A stretch of DNA of 40,866 bases from NCBI GenBank assembly GCA_030611765.1, contig JAUWPE010000008.1:1-40866 (forward strand). The letters run 5' to 3'. Each line of letters begins with the position of its first letter. Positions within the stretch are counted from its first letter, which is position 1. Source of the stretch: Candidatus Cloacimonadota bacterium (GTDB lineage: Bacteria; Cloacimonadota; Cloacimonadia; JGIOTU-2). The notes below the pieces were generated by a model, which saw only the letters and a list, made by a program, of their open reading frames with translations, did no database searches and had not been told where the DNA came from. Below are positions 15,141 through 23,361 of the stretch, one piece after another. Both the position numbers and the translations under genes were made by a program.

Positions 15141-15173
15141 TTATTTCATACAAAAAAACAAGTAGTGAGTTTT

Positions 15174-15267
15174 TTCTGTCCATATTTTTGATGATAACAC
15201 TTGGATCTATTCCTAATTCCAGCGATATTTTTAATTTTTTTCATTATTATTCATTTCTTGATTATTT
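15174..15267 (-). pseudogene. Internally deleted relic of the typA 5' end
   Basis: Two parts of typA are joined here. 15174 to about 15227 matches 13614-13677 of typA (shared runs GATGATAACA, CTAATTCCAG; the encoded SLELGIDPSVIIKNMDR corresponds to SLELGLNPIVIINKIDR). 15223-15267 matches 13989-14034, the typA start plus ~20 nt upstream (GCGATATTTTTAATTTTT, TTCATTTCTTGATTATTT). About 320 bp of typA between the two parts is missing. The N-terminus would read MKKIKNIA, against MRKIKNIA in typA, before going out of frame. It is non-functional and shows that a second typA 5' end once lay here. Confidence 0.8.
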
Positions 15268-15436
15268 CTTTTGTAGTTTGTTGCAACAAAGTTGCCTTAT
15301 GAAAATTCGGTGGTTTTAGAGTCAATGTATTTGAGGGATAGGGGGATAATGTGAAACAAATTATTTTTGAGTTGGATATAGATGTAATGATTTTGGATAG
15401 AATTTGTTGAGGGAGAGACGTTGGAATGTACGAAAA
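15268..15436. other. AT-rich spacer, no gene seen
   Basis: There is no credible coding frame, RNA gene or strong hairpin between the typA relic and the end of the PIN-like gene. The 60-aa track ORF at 15137-15319 only runs through the operator and relic. Confidence 0.5.
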
Positions 15437-17389
15437 TTACTCTTTATCAAAATGCTTATCAATATAACTTTTTTTATAATCTGAGAAAATTTTCATATTA
15501 GGGACTGAAGCTTTCTTGAAAATGCAGTATGAAACAACAACAAGCAATAAACCACTGAGTGCCCATTTTGTTATAGTAAAACCTATTACTAAAGTTGCAA
15601 TTATTATAAAAAATTCAAGAATTGGTAAAGGATGTTTAAGGTAACTGAATCTAATTTTCCATTTGTGTTTCAACCAATAATTTTTTCTTTTTAGGTTATT
15701 TTTTTCCTCAATTGATTTACTATTCTTCTTAGTTAAATCGTGAACCTCATTCTTAAGGTTATTGATTGTATGTTTATTATTTTTATTTGTTTTATTTAAT
15801 TTTTCTATTTCTTTTTTAAATGGTGCCTTAATTTTTTCATTTAATTCCTTTTCGATTTCAAGTACTGTTTTTGAAGTAAATAAATTTGGATCTCCTAATG
15901 TTTTATCTACAAGCATTCTCTCTACTTCCTTTGACTCTATTAGATGATATGCACTTTCTTCTGTAATAGCTCTATCATCTTTACATTGCTCAACAATTTC
16001 AATTAATCTATCTTTCAAGGCATCACTTGGTTTAATAGCATTGTAGCAACTTGCAATGAATTTTTCTTTGTTAAATTCAATCTTTTTATGTGAATTTATC
16101 CACAATACTGTTCCTAAGAAAACATCAGTTATACAAGCAGGTAATTCTTTTCGTCTTTCCTTTTCAAGATTATTATATTTGATATTTGCTTTAATCAAAC
16201 CGTAATTTGTTGTAAGAAATATATTCTTAGCTTCTCTAGTTAGTTTCGGTGAATTATTTTTTCTCAAATGATATATTGCAACAATAGAATCCTTATCATT
16301 TTTTATAGTAGTACTTAATTCCGATAAATAGTCATGAAACTCATTTCTTATCAATTCCTCTAACTTGGAGCTATCAATTTGAAAATCTTTATTCAATAGA
16401 TGGGATGGTTTTTCAACAATCTCAAATTCTGAGAGCAATGATTTTAAAGAATCCCTAATATTTTTTACCTGATCAGCAGAATAACCGAGATATTTATAAT
16501 TTTTCGCTGTCAAATTTGCATTTCTATAATCAAATATATTAGCTTCTAAAGCATTGATAGCTATTTCTAAATTTGAAATAACTTCATTATAACTATGCTT
16601 GAATATTTTGATTCTTCCACCGTTTTCAATTATACTATCAATTAAAATTTTAACAGAGTTTTCTTTATGTTCACCATCAGTACCTATATAGTGAAAAATC
16701 AAGGGTGTATCAAAAAATAAATTACAATCTTTTACTGTATCTTGAGAAAAATCATAATCCTCAATAGTTATTGTTGATGCTAATATATGACCAAAAGAAA
16801 TATTGGATAAGTATTTGAAACAATCATCATTATCTTCATAGCTATCAACTATAAAACAGTTTAAAGCTTGTTCATATTTTCTAAATTTTTTGGTTAAATG
16901 GAAACTATCAGCTATAAGTGAATGATTAGTATCTTGAATCAAAAGTTCAATATCATTATTTTTCAGAAATTTAAGCAAAACCTCATCGATTTCATCATCA
17001 GTAATTGGAAGATTGAACTTTTCTGAACAATATTTCTTAAAACGATATTGAAAATTTTTGTTTTGTTTAGTTGAAACACTTTGTTCATTTGAAAAATCTA
17101 AATCGTAGGCAACAGTATCATTAACAATAAAAGACTTTTGGTATTTTGTTAACAAATTATATTTTTGTGCTTTTCTTAAAATCGCAGTCATTGCTTGAGG
17201 AGTTATCCTAAGTCCAAATTCAATTAAGAATTTATCACAAAATTCATTAACTTGATCTTCACTTAATGCAGCAATTTTATCTTTAACAAACAAAGTAGCT
17301 ACAAATGGTGTAAAAATTTCTAAATAATTCTTTTTATCTCTAGTATTTAAAGTAGATAAAATCGCAAAAGAAGTAACTGCTCTTCTCAT
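15437..17389 (-). CDS. PIN-like nuclease with coiled coil and C-terminal membrane segments
   Basis: A 650-aa protein with AGGTGAT upstream of the ATG. I do not recognise a named family. Residues 1-100 are helical. A PIN-like core seems split in two: CNLFFDTPLIFHYIG (acidic D227) and HSYNEVISNLE (E269), then KDSIVAIYHLR (D365/D367) and IFLTTNYGLIKAN (N395 where many PIN domains have Asp). This order of strand-Asp, helix-Glu, Asp and T-[TN]-[DN] is what suggests a metal-dependent RNase fold. Residues ~512-575 form a Lys/Glu/Asn-rich coiled coil, followed by two hydrophobic segments at ~588-604 and 607-624 and a short basic tail. The gene is distinctly AT-rich, monocistronic and beside a HEPN/MNT pair, suggesting acquired DNA and perhaps a defence or abortive-infection role (inference). 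Confidence 0.6.
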   Translation of the reverse strand: MRRAVTSFAILSTLNTRDKKNYLEIFTPFVATLFVKDKIAALSEDQVNEFCDKFLIEFGLRITPQAMTAILRKAQKYNLLTKYQKSFIVNDTVAYDLDFSNEQSVSTKQNKNFQYRFKKYCSEKFNLPITDDEIDEVLLKFLKNNDIELLIQDTNHSLIADSFHLTKKFRKYEQALNCFIVDSYEDNDDCFKYLSNISFGHILASTITIEDYDFSQDTVKDCNLFFDTPLIFHYIGTDGEHKENSVKILIDSIIENGGRIKIFKHSYNEVISNLEIAINALEANIFDYRNANLTAKNYKYLGYSADQVKNIRDSLKSLLSEFEIVEKPSHLLNKDFQIDSSKLEELIRNEFHDYLSELSTTIKNDKDSIVAIYHLRKNNSPKLTREAKNIFLTTNYGLIKANIKYNNLEKERRKELPACITDVFLGTVLWINSHKKIEFNKEKFIASCYNAIKPSDALKDRLIEIVEQCKDDRAITEESAYHLIESKEVERMLVDKTLGDPNLFTSKTVLEIEKELNEKIKAPFKKEIEKLNKTNKNNKHTINNLKNEVHDLTKKNSKSIEEKNNLKRKNYWLKHKWKIRFSYLKHPLPILEFFIIIATLVIGFTITKWALSGLLLVVVSYCIFKKASVPNMKIFSDYKKSYIDKHFDKE

Positions 17390-17781
17390 AATATCACCTC
17401 TGCTCTATTTAAATATTTGATTATTTTTCCATAAAAAATTAAAAAAGATATTATTAAGTCTTTGTCATATTTAAAGCTAACGATTTCAGTGTACATTATT
17501 TCATCACAAATCATTGCTATCTAATTCTAACAATTCTTTTTTTTGTCATTTTTCTACTCGAACTATATTTAATGTATGAAAAAAAATGATTAATGTGAAT
17601 TAAGTGTCAAGAATATCAGTATTTAACGCGGTACAATAAATTGTTGAGGAATTGAGGGGTTAAATAGTATAATTATTTAATTGAATACTGAACTCCATCC
17701 GCAGGTTTTCGGAAATCCAGGAATGCTTCCTTCGTTCTCCGTCCTTTTTCCTCAGTTTTCCGCATTTCAATCCACCCAAGT
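17390..17781. other. AT-rich divergent intergenic region
   Basis: A 392-nt gap between the divergent PIN-like gene and pgi. It is AT-rich and must hold the PIN-gene promoter. I see no gene, repeat family member or strong hairpin in it. Confidence 0.5.
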
Positions 17782-17814
17782 TTGACAAAATATCCTGCTC
17801 TAAAAAACTTCACC
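17782..17814 (+). promoter_or_regulatory. Putative pgi promoter
   Basis: TTGACA at 17782-17787, then 17 nt, then AAACTTCACC at 17805. The TauE gene has TTGACA-17-AAAGTTCACC (21023) and the G-x-D-x-Y gene TTGACA-17-AAATTTCACA (31964). pgi and TauE also share the following CTATCA. The ORF track starts pgi on the TTG of this box. Confidence 0.5.
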
Positions 17815-17835
17815 TATCATAATTCCGGAGGTTTC

Positions 17836-19491
17836 ATGCTCAAAAAGATCGATCCCGAAAAAACCGATGCATGGAAAAAACTACAGAAACATTACGACAC
17901 AATTCAGCACGCTTCAATGAAGAAAATGTTTGCAAACGATCCATCACGATTTGATAAATATTCGATCACATTTGATGATATTTTGCTCGACTATTCAAAA
18001 AATATAATAAACGAAGAAACAATGAAACTACTTATCGAGCTTGCAAAGGAATGTGAACTGGAAGATGCTATTGAAAAAATGTTCACCGGTGACGAGATCA
18101 ATGAAACCGAAAACAGAGCGGTTTTGCATACTGCACTGAGAAATTTCTCAGACGATCCTGTGTATGTGGATGGGGAAGATGTCATGTCGGAAGTGAAAGC
18201 AGTACTTAATCAAATGAAGGGATTTTCTGAGAAGCTTCTCAGCGGAGAATGGAAGGGTTATACGTGCAAGCCGATCACGGATATTGTGAACATCGGCATT
18301 GGCGGCTCAGATCTGGGTCCGGTCATGGTCACTGAAGCGCTAAAACCTTACTGGAAGAACATCAAACCTCATTTTGTATCAAATGTGGATGGCACTCATA
18401 TTGCAGAAACTCTGAAAAAACTCGATCCGGAAACCACACTTTTCATGATCGCATCCAAAACCTTTACCACGCAGGAAACAATGACCAATGCACATACAGC
18501 ACGGGACTGGTTTCTTAAACATGCAAAAATATCAGAACACATAAAAAGGCATTTTGTTGCGATATCAACAAATGAAGAAGGGGTCATCAAATTCGGCATC
18601 GATCCGAAAAATATATTCCGATTCTGGGATTGGGTTGGCGGACGATATTCATTGTGGTCAGCGATAGGACTTTCTATTGCCTGCACTATCGGGTATGAGA
18701 ATTTCGAGCAGTTGCTCAGAGGTGCTTATGCAATGGATGAGCATTTCAGAACTGCTCATTTCGAGAAAAATATGCCGGTAATCCTTGCTTTGCTTGGGAT
18801 CTGGTATAATAATTTCTTTGATGCGGAAACGCAGGCGATCCTACCATACGATCAGTACATGCACCGCTTTGCTGCATACTTCCAGCAGGGAGATATGGAG
18901 AGCAACGGGAAATCAACGGACAGAGCAGGGAATTCTGTAAATTATCAAACGGGTCAGATCATTTGGGGAGAGCCGGGCACAAACGGACAGCATGCTTTTT
19001 ATCAGCTCATTCATCAGGGAACAAAACTCATTCCGGGCGATTTTCTGGCGCCTGCAATAAGCCATAATCCGATGGGGGAGCATCACAAGATACTGCTTTC
19101 TAATTTCTTTGCTCAGACCGAAGCACTCATGAAAGGAAAAACAGAAGTAGAAATAAGAGAAGAGCTCAGAAGACCAGGCAAGCCGTATGATGAGATCGAG
19201 AAGTTACTTCCTTACAAAATATTTAAAGGCAATAAACCAACAAATTCAATTTTGATCAAAAAATTAACTCCCTACACGCTTGGCAATTTGATTGCTATGT
19301 ATGAGCATAAAATTTTTGTTCAGGGCGTTATCTGGAACATATTCAGTTTTGACCAGTGGGGTGTGGAGCTTGGCAAACAGCTTGCCAAAAGCATCTTACC
19401 TGAGCTTGAGAATAATGAGCCTGTCACAGATCATGATTCTTCGACGAATGGTTTGATCAATACGTATAAGCGGATGAGAGAAGATAAATAA
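17836..19491 (+). CDS. pgi: Glucose-6-phosphate isomerase
   Basis: A 551-aa enzyme of the long (~550 aa) bacterial/eukaryotic PGI type, interconverting glucose-6-phosphate and fructose-6-phosphate in glycolysis and gluconeogenesis. The ATG at 17836 has GGAGG 5 nt upstream; the track's TTG start lies in the promoter. Diagnostic motifs: [13 protein letters not shown] (sugar-phosphate site), [30 protein letters not shown] (PGI signature), [27 protein letters not shown] with the catalytic Glu, [15 protein letters not shown], and [16 protein letters not shown] (second signature). All expected active-site regions are intact. It appears monocistronic, with its own TTGACA promoter. Confidence 0.98.
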   Translation: MLKKIDPEKTDAWKKLQKHYDTIQHASMKKMFANDPSRFDKYSITFDDILLDYSKNIINEETMKLLIELAKECELEDAIEKMFTGDEINETENRAVLHTALRNFSDDPVYVDGEDVMSEVKAVLNQMKGFSEKLLSGEWKGYTCKPITDIVNIGIGGSDLGPVMVTEALKPYWKNIKPHFVSNVDGTHIAETLKKLDPETTLFMIASKTFTTQETMTNAHTARDWFLKHAKISEHIKRHFVAISTNEEGVIKFGIDPKNIFRFWDWVGGRYSLWSAIGLSIACTIGYENFEQLLRGAYAMDEHFRTAHFEKNMPVILALLGIWYNNFFDAETQAILPYDQYMHRFAAYFQQGDMESNGKSTDRAGNSVNYQTGQIIWGEPGTNGQHAFYQLIHQGTKLIPGDFLAPAISHNPMGEHHKILLSNFFAQTEALMKGKTEVEIREELRRPGKPYDEIEKLLPYKIFKGNKPTNSILIKKLTPYTLGNLIAMYEHKIFVQGVIWNIFSFDQWGVELGKQLAKSILPELENNEPVTDHDSSTNGLINTYKRMREDK

Positions 19492-19535
19492 GATGTATGA
19501 ATTATAATTACAATTTTACTGAATTTTCATAATTC

Positions 19536-19541
19536 TTGACA
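19536..19541 (+). promoter_or_regulatory. Putative -35 element of the FISUMP lipoprotein gene
   Basis: A perfect TTGACA lies 85 nt before the chosen ATG (19621). It is the same hexamer as before other genes, but farther from the start. Confidence 0.35.
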
Positions 19542-19620
19542 TCAGTTACAACTTCTAACAGTAAAAGTATGTTTGTTTATGTTGGGCATATCTAAGAGAA
19601 AAAATAATATGGAGAAAAAA

Positions 19621-20904
19621 ATGAAAAAAATTTTAGTGCTTCTGTTAAGTATTTTCATAATGTTAATTATATCATGTAATAACACCACAGAGTCTGACAA
19701 CACTCCACCAACTGTAGTTATCACGTATCCAGCGAATAATTCAGATTTTGAAGAAGGGACAGAGATAGCAATTACTGCAGATGCTAATGACAATAAAGGT
19801 GTTGAGAAGGTTGAATTCTACATAGATGGGACAAGGGTATCTACAGATACTAATGAACCTTATCAATATGATTGGGATACCGGAGCGAAGAGAAACAGCA
19901 ATCACACGATTTACACTAAGGCCTATGATTCTAGTAATAATAGTGCATCTTCAGACGTGATAACAATAACATTAACCGAACCTGGAGGAAATCCACCCAA
20001 CCCACCTACTAATCCAACTCCCGCCAATAATGCGACTTCTGTATCCACAAATGCAGATTTATTCTGGACATGCACCGATCCGGACAACGATCCGCTTACT
20101 TATAATGTCTATTTTGGCACATCAACCAATCCACCGCAAGTCAGTAACGGACAAAGCAGCACAGATTATGATCCTGGTACACTGAATGAAGAAACAATCT
20201 ATTACTGGAAGATACAAGCACACGATGACCATTCTAATCATACCACAGGTGATGTATGGAAATTTACTACTTTTACCGGAGGTACTGGAACTGTTACCGA
20301 CATAGATGGGAATGTGTATCAGACAATAGTAATAGGCAACCAAGAATGGATGATGGAAAACCTGAAAGTTACCCATTATCGAAACGGAGATCAGATACCA
20401 CATTTGACAGATGATGGAGATTGGGCAAGTACATTCTCAGGAGCATATTGTGTGTATGATAATGACCCTTCTTATGCAAACACATACGGTAATTTATATA
20501 ATTGGTTTGCCGTAGATGACTCACGTGGTTTAGCGCCTGAGGGTTGGCATGTGCCAACACATGATGATTGGCATGCAGATAATGATTGGAATGAATTAGT
20601 AGATTATCTTGGTGGAAGTGTTGTAGCTGGTGGTAAAATGAAAGAGACAGGGACTACTCATTGGAATAGTCCTAACACTGGTGCCACAAACGAAAGCGGT
20701 TTTACAGCGTTGCCAGGTGGGTATAAGAGCAGCGCATGCGGTGGTTATTTCGGCGATATTGGTGTCTGGGCGAACTTCTGGTCGTCTTCGGATCTCGATT
20801 CTAACGATGCTTGGACTATTAGATTGTACTTTGATGATTCACAATTTTACAATTTTGATCGATATAAGAAGTACGGATTTTCTATCCGCTGTGTAAAAGA
20901 CTAG
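19621..20904 (+). CDS. FISUMP-domain lipoprotein with Ig-like and Fn3-like domains
   Basis: A 427-aa protein when started at the ATG at 19621, which has GGAG 6 nt upstream; the track's TTG at 19573 is far from any ribosome-binding site. It begins with a lipoprotein signal peptide (MKKILVLLLSIFIMLIISC, lipobox IISC). Residues ~25-120 are a bacterial Ig-like domain (PPTVVITYPANNSDFEEGTEI ... YIDGT), ~125-220 an Fn3-like domain (PTNPTPANNATSVSTNADLFW ... YYWKIQAHD). From ~225 to the end is the Fibrobacter succinogenes major paralogous (FISUMP) domain: TDIDGNVYQTIVIGNQEWM, NLKVTHYRNGD, YGNLYNWFAV, PEGWHVPTHDDW, GFTALPGGYKSS, FWSSSDLDSNDAW, FSIRCVKD. Surface or outer-membrane anchored; molecular role unknown. 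Confidence 0.93.
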   Translation: MKKILVLLLSIFIMLIISCNNTTESDNTPPTVVITYPANNSDFEEGTEIAITADANDNKGVEKVEFYIDGTRVSTDTNEPYQYDWDTGAKRNSNHTIYTKAYDSSNNSASSDVITITLTEPGGNPPNPPTNPTPANNATSVSTNADLFWTCTDPDNDPLTYNVYFGTSTNPPQVSNGQSSTDYDPGTLNEETIYYWKIQAHDDHSNHTTGDVWKFTTFTGGTGTVTDIDGNVYQTIVIGNQEWMMENLKVTHYRNGDQIPHLTDDGDWASTFSGAYCVYDNDPSYANTYGNLYNWFAVDDSRGLAPEGWHVPTHDDWHADNDWNELVDYLGGSVVAGGKMKETGTTHWNSPNTGATNESGFTALPGGYKSSACGGYFGDIGVWANFWSSSDLDSNDAWTIRLYFDDSQFYNFDRYKKYGFSIRCVKD

Positions 20905-20940
20905 CATTTAAATTCAAATAAATATTATAAAGTTTAATTA

Positions 20941-20969
20941 CACGACTCAACGTACAAAGATGAATCGTG
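20941..20969 (+). terminator. Hairpin after the FISUMP gene
   Basis: CACGACTCA and TGAATCGTG form a 9-bp stem with one mismatch around ACGTACAAAGA, 36 nt after the stop. It is nearly the same hairpin as at 7756-7780. There is no T-run. Confidence 0.5.
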
Positions 20970-21022
20970 AGATATTAGTATTCTATTCACTCCATCATCC
21001 CCCCTCCGTTTTCCCACTTTCT

Positions 21023-21056
21023 TTGACAAATAATCAGTCAAAATAAAAGTTCACCT
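21023..21056 (+). promoter_or_regulatory. Putative promoter of the TauE-BaiN pair
   Basis: TTGACA (21023-21028), 17 nt, then AAAGTTCACCTATCA, closely matching the pgi upstream region (TTGACA, 17 nt, AAACTTCACCTATCA). The ATG is at 21086. Confidence 0.5.
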
Positions 21057-21085
21057 ATCAAAATCTCAGGGTGACAGCATAATAA

Positions 21086-21829
21086 ATGGAAACCAATATT
21101 CTCATTCTCGGCTCGATCATCATTTTTCTAGCTTCTCTTTTGCAGGGCACGACCGGCTTTGGATTTTCACTTTTTTCCATTCCCTTGCTGACCCTTTTCA
21201 TCTCGCCCAAAACAGCGATCCCAATGATCCTGCTCGTGTCGCTCATCATAAATATTTCTGTGCTGTACAATAGCAGGAAATCCCTTGATTTTAAAGTCAT
21301 ATTACCGATATTTCTTTTCGGCATATTAGGTGTTCCGGTCGGAGCCAAGCTGCTGCTTATTTTGCCGGATTATGTGCTCAAGATCGTGATAGGCATATTC
21401 ATCTTATTGTTCGGGATTCTTTTCTACTTTAATGTGCACTTCAAAGTAAAACACGAGAAGGTTGCACGCGCAATTGTGGGCTTTTTAAGTGGCTTGCTTA
21501 ACGGCAGCATCACGATGAGCGGACCTCCAATTATAATTTTTCTGGCAAATGAACAGAAAGGAAAAATGCACTTCCGGGCTCATCTTGCTTCATTTTTTCT
21601 GCTTTTGACACTTTTCACAATTCCTGTATATATTTACTTTGGACTCATTACGAAAGTGGTTCTGAATTATGCTACGATCTTCAGCATTGCGGTCATTGCC
21701 GGCGTGCTCGGAGGTAATATTCTCATCCGCAGGATACAGGAAGTTCATTTCAGAAAGTTGACACTTATCATCATAATTTTAATGGGTGTTCTGGCAGTCT
21801 ATTCAGGCATACAAGGAGTTCTTTCATGA
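21086..21829 (+). CDS. TauE/SafE-family permease
   Basis: A 247-aa protein with about eight hydrophobic segments, a normal size for the TauE/SafE (DUF81) family of predicted sulfite/organosulfonate or anion exporters. The N-terminal motif FLASLLQGTTGFGFSLFSIPLL and the mid-protein repeat FLSGLLNGSITMSGPPIIIFLANEQ are the family's paired signature, reflecting an internal duplication. It overlaps the next gene by 4 nt (ATGA), so the two are translationally coupled. The substrate cannot be read from the sequence; a tie to the flavoprotein downstream is only suggested by the coupling. Confidence 0.92.
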   Translation: METNILILGSIIIFLASLLQGTTGFGFSLFSIPLLTLFISPKTAIPMILLVSLIINISVLYNSRKSLDFKVILPIFLFGILGVPVGAKLLLILPDYVLKIVIGIFILLFGILFYFNVHFKVKHEKVARAIVGFLSGLLNGSITMSGPPIIIFLANEQKGKMHFRAHLASFFLLLTLFTIPVYIYFGLITKVVLNYATIFSIAVIAGVLGGNILIRRIQEVHFRKLTLIIIILMGVLAVYSGIQGVLS

Positions 21830-23085
21830 AAGAATTTGATGTGATAATTATCGGCGGTGGTGCTTCCGGACTGATTGCTGCGATCTCTTCATCCCGAAAA
21901 GGGGCAAAAACAGCGGTCATCGAGCGTTTGCAGCGAGTGGGCAAAAAGTTACTCGTGACTGGAAACGGGCGCTGTAACTTCTCAAATGCATCCCTGCAGA
22001 GAAACAAATATCATGGAACTGATCCTGTGTTTATACAAAATGTGTTCGAACAGTTCAATGGTTCACAAATTCTTGATTTTTTTCACGAACTCGGAATTCT
22101 TTCAAAAGAGGAAGAGAATGGGCGCATATTTCCGAGATGTGACCAGGCAGGCGCAGTTCTCGATGTGCTCAGGTATGAATGCAATCGGCTGGGAGTTGAT
22201 GAACTGAGTTCAAGAGAAATTTCAGAGATCATACAAAAAAAAGATAAGTTCATCCTCAAAACTGCTAAAAATGAAGAATTTCATTCTAAAAAAGTGATCA
22301 TTACAACAGGCGGAAAAGCAAGTCCACAGTTTGGCTCTGACGGCTCGGGTTTTGCTCTTGCACAGAAGTTAGGGCATACGATCATTGAGCCATATCCATC
22401 TCTTGTGCAGATAAAATTAGATGACGAATATCTTAATCACCTCAAAGGCATACGCAGTGATGCACGTGCATCTTTGTATTCAAATGAAAGTCTTATCGAT
22501 ACGCAGGAAGGGGAGATACTTTTTACCGAATATGGCATTTCGGGCATACCGATCCTGCAGCTCAGCAGATACATCCATCATCCGAAATTGAAAGATACTT
22601 CGATGGAACTGCATGTCGATCTCTTTCCGGAAATATCATTTCACGATATGAAAAAGATGTTGATAGATCGTTTTCAAACATTATCTTACAAATCTGTGGA
22701 ACATGCAATGATCGGGCTGATAAACAAGAAAATGATCCATCCAACTCTTACATTGGCAAGAATCGATAAAGCAAAGATAAGCTCCGAATTAAATAGTACT
22801 GAAATAGAGAACCTCGCCCATCAAATTAAAGATAGAAGATTCGCTGTCACAGGAACACTTTCATGGAGAGATGCACAGGTCACAGCAGGCGGAGTATCAA
22901 CTGCTGAAGTGAATGACCGAAGTCTGGAATCCAAACTTGTACCCGGACTCTATTTTGCAGGAGAATTGCTGGATATTCACGGCGACTCGGGTGGTTACAA
23001 TCTGGCATGGGCATGGGCTTCTGGTTATGTGGCTGGAATGCATGCTGCGAAATCGATTAATGGGAAGAAAAAGATTAAGAAGTAA
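21826..23085 (+). CDS. BaiN/HI0933-family NAD(P)/FAD-dependent oxidoreductase
   Basis: A 419-aa flavoprotein with GGAG before the ATG. The FAD dinucleotide-binding motif is at the N-terminus (DVIIIGGGASGLIAAISSSRKGA), followed by the family hallmark KKLLVTGNGRCNFSN (residues ~44-58), GGKASPQFGSDGSGF in the middle, and the C-terminal FAD closure AGGVSTAEVNDRSLESKLVPGLYFAGELLDIHGDSGGYNLAWAWASG. The family is widespread and mostly uncharacterised; some members reduce steroid/bile-acid double bonds (BaiN). No in vivo substrate can be assigned. Co-translated with the TauE-like permease. Confidence 0.94.
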   Translation: MKEFDVIIIGGGASGLIAAISSSRKGAKTAVIERLQRVGKKLLVTGNGRCNFSNASLQRNKYHGTDPVFIQNVFEQFNGSQILDFFHELGILSKEEENGRIFPRCDQAGAVLDVLRYECNRLGVDELSSREISEIIQKKDKFILKTAKNEEFHSKKVIITTGGKASPQFGSDGSGFALAQKLGHTIIEPYPSLVQIKLDDEYLNHLKGIRSDARASLYSNESLIDTQEGEILFTEYGISGIPILQLSRYIHHPKLKDTSMELHVDLFPEISFHDMKKMLIDRFQTLSYKSVEHAMIGLINKKMIHPTLTLARIDKAKISSELNSTEIENLAHQIKDRRFAVTGTLSWRDAQVTAGGVSTAEVNDRSLESKLVPGLYFAGELLDIHGDSGGYNLAWAWASGYVAGMHAAKSINGKKKIKK

Positions 23086-23095
23086 AATGCAAGAA

Positions 23096-23352
23096 AATAT
23101 CCAATATCCAACCAGCCGTCGCTTAGCCTATGGCTCGGCAGGCACGGAATGTCCAATGATGAAGTATAAAAATGTAAAAAAGACTCAAAAGGAGTTCGAT
23201 TTGCAGGATCGTTTTTTTATAAGACATCGGAGAACTTGGATGTTGGTGATTCCGTGTTCAGTATTGGATGTTCAGAATAATACTTTGCTGTGCTCTCATA
23301 CTATGATTAAAAAAATATCCAATGTCCAACAAAGAATATCCAATGATGAAGG
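23096..23352. repeat. AATATCCAAT dispersed repeats with a nested GC-rich insertion
   Basis: Two direct copies of a ~38-nt unit (AATATCCAATGTCCAAC, short linker, AATATCCAATGATGAAG) lie at 23096-23164 and 23314-23351, with an inverted, partial copy (CTTGGATGTTGG, GTATTGGATGTT) at 23235-23272. In the first copy the linker is replaced by a 33-nt GC-rich hairpin module, CAGCCGTCGC...CTCGGCAGGCAC (23113-23145). The second copy supplies the AAGG before the next gene's start. No gene is present in the gap. Confidence 0.78.
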
Positions 23353-23361
23353 AAGGAAAAG

